From: an uncultured Bacilli bacterium
GTDB lineage: Bacteria > Bacillota_I > Bacilli_A > RF39 > UBA660
Length of the DNA: 12,478 nucleotides
Reading direction: 5' to 3'
Assembly: GCA_934087515.1 (NCBI GenBank)
Contig: CAKOIY010000019.1
Coordinates: 1 to 12,478 of the forward strand
Numbering within the stretch: the stretch's first letter is position 1; every line of letters begins with the position of its first letter. Position numbers and translations under genes: made by a program. Below the pieces are notes generated by a model. That model saw only the letters and a list, made by a program, of their open reading frames with translations, was not told where the DNA came from and ran no database searches. This document shows positions 7,037 to 12,478 of this stretch, piece by piece.

Positions 7037-7064
7037 TTGACGAATATATGTTGTGTGATATTAT
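7037..7064 (+). promoter_or_regulatory. Predicted extended -10 promoter of the unknown gene-polC operon
   Basis: TTGACG (7037-7042), a 16-nt spacer and TATTAT (7059-7064) preceded by TG at 7056-7057 form an extended -10 promoter. Transcription would start near 7071, leaving a leader of about 80 nt. A second, weaker candidate (TTGTTA at 7098-7103, TATCAT at 7122-7127 with an upstream TG) overlaps the palindrome in that leader. Confidence 0.6.
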
Positions 7065-7115
7065 TTGCTTTTTTATAAGGATTTATTATCATTTTCCTTG
7101 TTACCAATAAGAAAA

Positions 7116-7129
7116 ATATGATATCATAT
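7116..7129. promoter_or_regulatory. 14-bp perfect palindrome in the leader ahead of the polC operon
   Basis: ATATGATATCATAT is its own reverse complement. It ends 4 nt before the ribosome-binding site AAGTAGGTGAT (7134-7144) and lies about 45-60 nt downstream of the predicted transcription start. It could be a roadblock operator for a dimeric regulator, or chance in AT-rich DNA. As RNA it would form only a five-pair stem with a four-base loop. Confidence 0.35.
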
Positions 7130-7150
7130 ATTTAAGTAGGTGATTTCATT

Positions 7151-7996
7151 ATGAAACTTGATATTGTTGTAAATAAATATCTATTAATTTGGCATTTATT
7201 GTATCAATCTTCGGTAAGCGATGATATTCATAATTTAAAGCAAGAACTATGGTTAGAATATAAAAAAGAATATTCATTAGTACATGGAGATAAAGAGGAA
7301 ATACTTTCATTACTTGATGATTTTATACCAAATGATGATTTAATATATAATTTAATTGAAGAAGCACCACAATATAAAAAAATTAAACAAGAAACAAATA
7401 GATACAGAAACAATATTCTTGAAATATGGGATCAAAATAGAAAAATTTATACTAAAGAATTACAACAAATACTAAAGTTTACTCTTAAAAATACTTATAA
7501 AATATGTGTTGTTCATCCTAATTTAGACGTTGTAGAAACTGATTTTAAATCAAATACTATAACTATAGGAAAAAAAATAATAACTCGTGATAAAAATAAC
7601 TTTTTAACATATTTAATGTATAAAATAGTAAAAAATGAAATTTTGAAATTAAAAACAAGTGAAAAAGATATTTTAGATGTTGTTGTAGAACTTGCTATAA
7701 CTAATGAATTATATACAAGAATTTCTAAAGAATCAAAATATAAAATAGGAAAAAAAGACTTAAGAGAACTAAAAGAAAAAATATATCCATATTGGCTTAT
7801 GTATTTAGGAGTAAAAGAAGAAAGCTTTGACAAATACATGGTTAGAGACAATATCTTTTTTGACAAAACTAAATATAAATATGAAAAAATGCTTAGGACC
7901 GTAGATATTTATTCTTTTATAGCTTATCTAATCAAAAATAAAAAGAGTATATTTAAGACAAAATTAGTACCAGTTGAAAATATTGAAGTACTATAA
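7151..7996 (+). CDS. Unrecognised cytoplasmic protein, possibly a degenerate zincin, upstream of polC
   Basis: I do not recognise this 281-residue protein. It has no signal peptide and no convincing membrane segment, is rich in Lys, Ile, Glu and Tyr, and looks mostly helical. The N-terminal half (1-110) is charged and helical. The middle has strands (KICVVHPNLDVV at 117-128; NTITIGKKI at 135-143), then a helix at 150-166 and another at 172-192. That strand-helix-helix order, with YKIVK at 157-161 where a zinc protease would have HExxH and E180 lying 19 residues further on, resembles a gluzincin core without its zinc ligands. This is speculative. The C-terminal part (200-281) is again helical. 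The start is well supported by AAGTAGGTGAT (7134-7144), 6 nt away. polC begins 14 nt after the stop with no promoter between, so the two are probably co-transcribed. Confidence 0.8.
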   Translation: MKLDIVVNKYLLIWHLLYQSSVSDDIHNLKQELWLEYKKEYSLVHGDKEEILSLLDDFIPNDDLIYNLIEEAPQYKKIKQETNRYRNNILEIWDQNRKIYTKELQQILKFTLKNTYKICVVHPNLDVVETDFKSNTITIGKKIITRDKNNFLTYLMYKIVKNEILKLKTSEKDILDVVVELAITNELYTRISKESKYKIGKKDLRELKEKIYPYWLMYLGVKEESFDKYMVRDNIFFDKTKYKYEKMLRTVDIYSFIAYLIKNKKSIFKTKLVPVENIEVL

Positions 7997-8010
7997 CTTA
8001 GGGAGGTATT

Positions 8011-11000
8011 ATGGAAGCAAGAATAGAAAAATTACTAAAAAAGATTAAATACCCAGAAGAAATGATTTCCTCTTTTGATAATGCTATCTTAAACAAAATA
8101 GTAGTAGAAGAAGACAAAAACATTTGGAATATTCATATAAAAAATAATACTAATTTTAATTACAACGAAATAAAAATATTTTTAGATAAACTGGGAGAAT
8201 ATACAAATAACAAATATAAATATAATATCGAAGTAGAAGCAATTTCAGAAGATTTAAACTTATACGAAGATTATTTTAAAAACATTCTAATCCTCATCAA
8301 CAACAATAATCTTTTTTTTGATATGTTTAAAGATCGTTTAATAAGTGAAGATAATAATTACTATATTGAAGTCTATAATAAAGCCGAAGAAATTACTTTA
8401 AATAAAAAAATAGAATGTATTCAAAAATATTTTAAAAATTTTGGCTATGAAACAATTCCAAAAATAAAGTTTAATGAAGAAAAGGGAACTACTATTAAAG
8501 AAGAAATCAAGTCTTTAAACAAAATAGATGATGATAAATTAAATACATTTATAAATCAAAAAACTGAAGATTTTCCAAAAACTAATAATAATTTGAAACA
8601 AGATAATAACTTCAAGAGAAATAATAATTTTGAAAATAAAAAATATAGTAGTAGAAAAGGTTTATTTGGAGAGGTAAAAGAAACTATAACTAAATTAAAT
8701 GATATTAGTTATGAAGTAGATAATATTTCTGTTGAAGTAAAAATATTTGGAATAATGCCATCTACTAAAAAAGGATTTAATTCTTTAACTTTAAAAGTAA
8801 CTGATTTTTCAACGAGTATGTATGTAAGAATATTTGCAAGAAGTGAAGAAGAATATGAAGAATTGCTTGGAAAGTTCAAAGAAGGAATGTGGTTAAAAAT
8901 ATCAGGTTATGTAAAAAACAATAACTTTTATAATGACTTTGTAATTAATGCTCGTACAATTGAAATAATCAATAAAGAAGAAGAAATACCAATGGATGAG
9001 GCAGAAGACAAAAGAGTAGAACTTCATGCTCATACTACTATGAGTCAAATGGATGGTGTAGTAAATGTTCAAGATTTAATAAAAAGAGCTATAAAATGGG
9101 GGCATAAAGCAATTGCTATAACTGATCATAATGCTATTCAAACATATCCTGCGGCTTCTAAGTTTAAAAAGGATATAAAAATTTTATTTGGTGTAGAACT
9201 TGCTATGATAGATGATGACTTAGATTTAATATTTAGAGAAGATGATTCAGATTTACTTGAAAATACTTATGTTGTTTTTGACTTTGAAACAACAGGATTT
9301 AATGCTGGTGGGGGAGATCAAATAATTGAAGTCGGAGCAGTAAAAATAAAAAATGGTGAAATATTAGAAACTTTTGATAGGCTTATAAATCCTGGTAGAA
9401 AACTAGAAAAACATATAAGTGAACTTACTCATATAACAGATGAAATGTTAGCAGATTGTCCTACTGAAGAAGAAGTAGTAAAAGAATTTATAAAATGGAC
9501 TGGAGATCTTCCAATGGTTGCTCACAATGCTAAATTTGATGCTTCATTCTTAGAAATGGCTTATCAAAAATATAATCTTGGTGAATATAAAAATATGCTT
9601 ATTGATACACTTCAACTGTCAAGAGCTTTAGATACAGAATACTCAAGACATAGCCTATCAGCTTTGGTAAAAAGATATGATATTGAATTTGATGAAGATG
9701 GTCATCATAGAGCGGATTATGATGCCTTAGCAACTGCTAAAATTCTTCATCAAATGCTTTTAAAATTAAAAACAAGAAAAATAGAAAAAGCATCACAAAT
9801 AAATGAACTTGTAAGTAAAGATGATATTCATAAATTTGGGGAACTTTTTCATATAAATATTCTAGTAAAAAATAGTATAGGACTTAAAAACTTATTTAAA
9901 ATAGTAAGTTATGCCAATACAAAATATTTATATAAAACTCCAAGAATAATAAGAAGTGAAATAGAAAAATTAAGAGAAGGACTTTTAATAGGAAGTAGTT
10001 GTGCTAATAGTGAAATATTTAGACAAGCTAGAAGTAAAAGCGAAGAAGAACTAAGTAACTTAATGAATTTTTATGATTATGTTGAAGTCCAATCACCAGA
10101 AGTTTACTCCCATTTAATAGATTTATCTGATTTTAAAAATATGGATGAAGTAAAAGATAATATAAATAAAATAATAAAAGTTGCAGATAGTCAAAGAAAA
10201 CTAGTAGTAGCAACTGGAGATGTTCATCACTTAGATAGAAGTGATAAGATTTATAGAGAAATAATTGTTAATCAAAAAGTACCTGGTGGTGGAAGACATC
10301 CACTTAATAGAAAAGATATAAAAAGCATTCCTTCAATGCACTTAAGAACTACTAATGAAATGCTTGAAGACTTTAATTTTTTAGGAGAAGACAAAGCAAA
10401 AGAAATAGTTATAACAAATACAAATAAAATAGCAGATGAAATAGAAGAATTTGATATAATTCCTGATACTAAAGGAATACCATTTTCTCCAAAGTTTGAA
10501 AATAGCCAAGAAACTATTAGAAATATTTGTTATACAAAAGCTCATTCTATTTATGGAGATCCACTTCCTAGTATAGTTAAAGATAGATTAGAGTCTGAAC
10601 TTAATGGTATTATTAATGGAGGATTCGATTCTATATATTTAATATCTCAAAAACTAGTAGAAAAAAGTAATAAAGATGGTTATGTTGTAGGATCACGTGG
10701 TTCAGTAGGATCATCATTTGCAGCAACTATGCTTGGTATTTCAGAAGTAAACCCTTTACCAGCTCATTATGTTTGTCCTAATTGTAAAAAGAGTATTTTT
10801 GAAGATGAAAATGGTAGAGCTTATGGAAAAGATTATCCAAGTGGTTATGATTTGCCAGATAAAATTTGTGAGTGTGGTACTAAGTTTAGAAAAGATGGAC
10901 AAGACATGCCTTTTGCAACTTTCTTAGGATTTAATGCTGACAAAGTACCAGATATAGATCTTAATTTTTCTGGGGATTATCAAGCAAGAGCTCATGATTT

Positions 11001-12399
11001 TACTAAAGTGTTATTCGGAGAAGATCATGTTTATAGAGCTGGAACTATTGGTACAGTTGCAGAAAAAACAGCTTTTGGTTTTGTAAAAGGATACTATGAA
11101 GATCGTGGTATTGAAGGAGTAAGATCTCTTGAAATAGAAAGATTAGCTATGGGAGTAACCGGAGTAAAAAGAACAACTGGACAACATCCAGGAGGAATAG
11201 TAGTAGTACCAGATTACAAAGAAATATTCGATTTCACACCATTTCAATATCCTGCAGATGATGTAACAGCTGAATGGGCTACTACTCACTTTAACTATCA
11301 CGATATTGAAGATTGCTTATTAAAACTAGATATACTAGGACACGATAACCCAACAATATTTAAAATGCTTCATGATTTAACAGGAATAGATCCTGATACT
11401 ATACCAATGGATGACAAAGAAGTAATGAGTTTATTTACATCAACTAAAGCTTTAGGAGTAACACCAGAGCAAATAGGATGTGAAGTAGGGTGTGTTGGGC
11501 TTCCAGAATTTACCAGATTTGTTATAGGAATAGTTTTAGAAACAAAACCAACAACCTTTGCAGAACTTGTAAAAATATCTGGACTTTCACATGGTACAGA
11601 TGTTTGGAATGGAAATGCACAAGATTTAGTTAGAAATGGTATTTGTAAATTTAGAGAAACAATTGGCTGTCGTGATGATATAATGGTTTATCTAAGTAAT
11701 AATGGAATTAAACCTATTGATGCTTTCAAAATAATGGAACTTGTTCGTAAAGGAAGACAAAAGAAAATGAAAGATAAATGGGATGAATACAAGAAACTTC
11801 TAAAAGATTCAAATATTCCAGATTGGTATATAGATTCATGTGATAAAATAAAATACATGTTCCCAAAAGCTCATGCTACTGCCTATGTTTCTGCAGCTTG
11901 GAGAATTGCTTGGTTCAAAATCAATAGAGCAATTGAATACTACGCGACATTCTTCTCAATAAAATGTTTCTCATTTGATTTAGAAGCAATGGAACTTGGT
12001 TATGATAAAATAAAAGAAAGACTTGGAGAACTAAGATTAAAAAAATTTGGACTTACAGTAAAAGAACAAGATTTAATCTCAACACTTGAAGTAGCCCTTG
12101 AAATGACTGCAAGAGGATATGAATTTGGAAGTGTAGATCTAAACAAGTCTCATTCCAAAAACTTTGTTATAGATGAAGATAAAAAAACTTTAATACCGCC
12201 TTTTAGAGCCATAGATGGTCTAGGGGATACTGTTGCAAATAACATAATAAAAGAAAGAGAAGAACAAGAATTTATAAGTATAGAACAATTTCAAAAAAGA
12301 TGTAAAGTTTCAGGAACTTTAATAGAAAAAATGAAACTAATGGGTATATTTAAAAATTTACCAGAATCAAGTCAATTATCAATTTTTGATATGATATAA
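8011..12399 (+). CDS. polC: DNA polymerase III alpha subunit, Gram-positive PolC type
   Basis: This is the replicative DNA polymerase with built-in proofreading. Domains in order: a variable N-terminal domain (1-175); an Asn-rich linker (about 180-215); an OB fold (about 220-320); the first part of the PHP domain with H339, H341, D372 and H373; a DEDDh 3'-5' exonuclease inserted at about 418-585 with D424, E426, D510, H566 and D571; the rest of PHP with GDVHH at 736-740; then the polymerase core. The core has GSRGSVGSS (894-902), a four-Cys zinc site (C922, C925, C953, C955), catalytic D981 and D983 in PDIDLNFS and D1107 in LKLDILG, and FPKAHATAY (1284-1292). The C-terminal QLSIF (1455-1459) matches the beta-clamp-binding consensus. 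Length 1462 against about 1437 in B. subtilis; all domains are intact. AGGGAGGT (8000-8007) precedes the start by 3 nt. A terminator follows. Confidence 0.98.
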   Translation: MEARIEKLLKKIKYPEEMISSFDNAILNKIVVEEDKNIWNIHIKNNTNFNYNEIKIFLDKLGEYTNNKYKYNIEVEAISEDLNLYEDYFKNILILINNNNLFFDMFKDRLISEDNNYYIEVYNKAEEITLNKKIECIQKYFKNFGYETIPKIKFNEEKGTTIKEEIKSLNKIDDDKLNTFINQKTEDFPKTNNNLKQDNNFKRNNNFENKKYSSRKGLFGEVKETITKLNDISYEVDNISVEVKIFGIMPSTKKGFNSLTLKVTDFSTSMYVRIFARSEEEYEELLGKFKEGMWLKISGYVKNNNFYNDFVINARTIEIINKEEEIPMDEAEDKRVELHAHTTMSQMDGVVNVQDLIKRAIKWGHKAIAITDHNAIQTYPAASKFKKDIKILFGVELAMIDDDLDLIFREDDSDLLENTYVVFDFETTGFNAGGGDQIIEVGAVKIKNGEILETFDRLINPGRKLEKHISELTHITDEMLADCPTEEEVVKEFIKWTGDLPMVAHNAKFDASFLEMAYQKYNLGEYKNMLIDTLQLSRALDTEYSRHSLSALVKRYDIEFDEDGHHRADYDALATAKILHQMLLKLKTRKIEKASQINELVSKDDIHKFGELFHINILVKNSIGLKNLFKIVSYANTKYLYKTPRIIRSEIEKLREGLLIGSSCANSEIFRQARSKSEEELSNLMNFYDYVEVQSPEVYSHLIDLSDFKNMDEVKDNINKIIKVADSQRKLVVATGDVHHLDRSDKIYREIIVNQKVPGGGRHPLNRKDIKSIPSMHLRTTNEMLEDFNFLGEDKAKEIVITNTNKIADEIEEFDIIPDTKGIPFSPKFENSQETIRNICYTKAHSIYGDPLPSIVKDRLESELNGIINGGFDSIYLISQKLVEKSNKDGYVVGSRGSVGSSFAATMLGISEVNPLPAHYVCPNCKKSIFEDENGRAYGKDYPSGYDLPDKICECGTKFRKDGQDMPFATFLGFNADKVPDIDLNFSGDYQARAHDFTKVLFGEDHVYRAGTIGTVAEKTAFGFVKGYYEDRGIEGVRSLEIERLAMGVTGVKRTTGQHPGGIVVVPDYKEIFDFTPFQYPADDVTAEWATTHFNYHDIEDCLLKLDILGHDNPTIFKMLHDLTGIDPDTIPMDDKEVMSLFTSTKALGVTPEQIGCEVGCVGLPEFTRFVIGIVLETKPTTFAELVKISGLSHGTDVWNGNAQDLVRNGICKFRETIGCRDDIMVYLSNNGIKPIDAFKIMELVRKGRQKKMKDKWDEYKKLLKDSNIPDWYIDSCDKIKYMFPKAHATAYVSAAWRIAWFKINRAIEYYATFFSIKCFSFDLEAMELGYDKIKERLGELRLKKFGLTVKEQDLISTLEVALEMTARGYEFGSVDLNKSHSKNFVIDEDKKTLIPPFRAIDGLGDTVANNIIKEREEQEFISIEQFQKRCKVSGTLIEKMKLMGIFKNLPESSQLSIFDMI

Positions 12400-12404
12400 A
12401 AAAT

Positions 12405-12428
12405 GCTACTTGAAAAAGTGGTTTTTTT
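12405..12428 (+). terminator. Intrinsic terminator of polC
   Basis: CTACTT (12406-12411) pairs with AAGTGG (12416-12421) across a GAAA tetraloop, including one T-G pair, and a further G-T wobble extends the base of the stem. Seven T (12422-12428) follow. It starts 5 nt after the polC stop and is the clearest terminator in the window. It implies that the next gene has its own promoter. Confidence 0.75.
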
Positions 12429-12456
12429 GTTATAAAATTAATGTATAAATAATACT

Positions 12457-12464
12457 AAGGAGGA
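12457..12464 (+). promoter_or_regulatory. Ribosome-binding site for the gene starting at the window end
   Basis: AAGGAGGA is a near-perfect Shine-Dalgarno sequence 9 nt before the ATG at 12474. A TATAAA hexamer at 12444-12449 could be the -10 box of a promoter between the polC terminator and this site, but no good -35 box is seen. Confidence 0.6.
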
Positions 12465-12473
12465 CGTAAAAGT

Positions 12474-12478
12474 ATGAA
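12474..12478 (+). CDS. Start of a further gene, cut off by the window end
   Basis: Only ATG and two more bases are present. The start is inferred solely from the strong ribosome-binding site at 12457-12464. In many Firmicutes the gene after polC is rimP, but nothing visible identifies this one, and the terminator in between argues for a separate transcription unit. Confidence 0.45.

Noticed and set aside
7077..7099. An AAGGA/TCCTT hairpin in the polC-operon leader as a riboswitch or attenuator.
   Set aside because: Only five pairs with a 13-base loop, no T tract behind it, and no recognisable riboswitch or T-box motif.
7513..7866. Minus-strand reading frame of 117 codons opposite the unknown gene before polC.
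   Set aside because: It is a shadow: low-complexity Ser/Phe/Ile composition, no ribosome-binding site, and the + strand frame has strong start signals. The same reasoning removes the other minus-strand frames.
8550..8655. The Asn-rich stretch of PolC (residues about 180-215) as an insertion or repeat element.
   Set aside because: It falls in the known variable linker between the N-terminal domain and the OB fold, is short, and the total length is normal for PolC.

Overview
The window reads as one co-directional (+ strand) piece of chromosome from a very AT-rich, low-GC Gram-positive bacterium. Three things support a Firmicutes or Mollicutes-relative assignment. It encodes the Gram-positive-type replicase PolC. 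It has an rbgA-rnhB pair followed by topA and then polC, the same relative order as on the Bacillus subtilis chromosome. Its Shine-Dalgarno sites are long and match AAGGAGGTGAT closely. Arg is mostly AGA, Ile is often ATA, and Trp is TGG. No in-frame TGA interrupts the long genes, so the ordinary bacterial code applies and not the Mycoplasma code. A gut-type uncultured Bacilli or Tenericutes lineage is my guess, not something the sequence proves.

Layout: (1) Bases 1-489 hold the C-terminal part of a RhuM-family protein that runs in from upstream. (2) Directly behind it come rbgA (ribosome-assembly GTPase) and rnhB (RNase HII), which overlap by 11 nt. (3) A 215-nt gap carries a weak AT-rich hairpin, a near-consensus promoter and a striking 12-bp inverted repeat. 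A two-gene ABC transporter of the BcrA/ABC-2 type follows. (4) A 140-nt gap with a good promoter leads to topA (topoisomerase I, three C-terminal Cys4 zinc ribbons). A terminator whose 5' arm lies inside the gene's last codons closes it. (5) A 182-nt gap with an extended -10 promoter and a 14-bp palindrome leads to an unrecognised 281-residue protein and polC, which probably form one operon. (6) A clean terminator follows polC, and the first two bases past a new start codon with a strong ribosome-binding site end the window.

Most of the window is housekeeping: ribosome assembly (RbgA), ribonucleotide removal (RnhB), supercoil relaxation (TopA) and chromosome replication (PolC). Accessory content is limited to the RhuM-family gene, the ABC transporter, which probably exports or resists a peptide-like or amphipathic compound, and the unknown protein ahead of polC. 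I found no complete new defence or mobile system. The points most worth a second look are the widely spaced inverted repeat at the ABC promoter, the possible pseudo-metalloprotease co-transcribed with polC, and the RhuM-rbgA fusion of transcription units. No tRNA, rRNA, CRISPR array, insertion sequence or minus-strand gene could be supported, and no gene-free stretch exceeds 300 bases.
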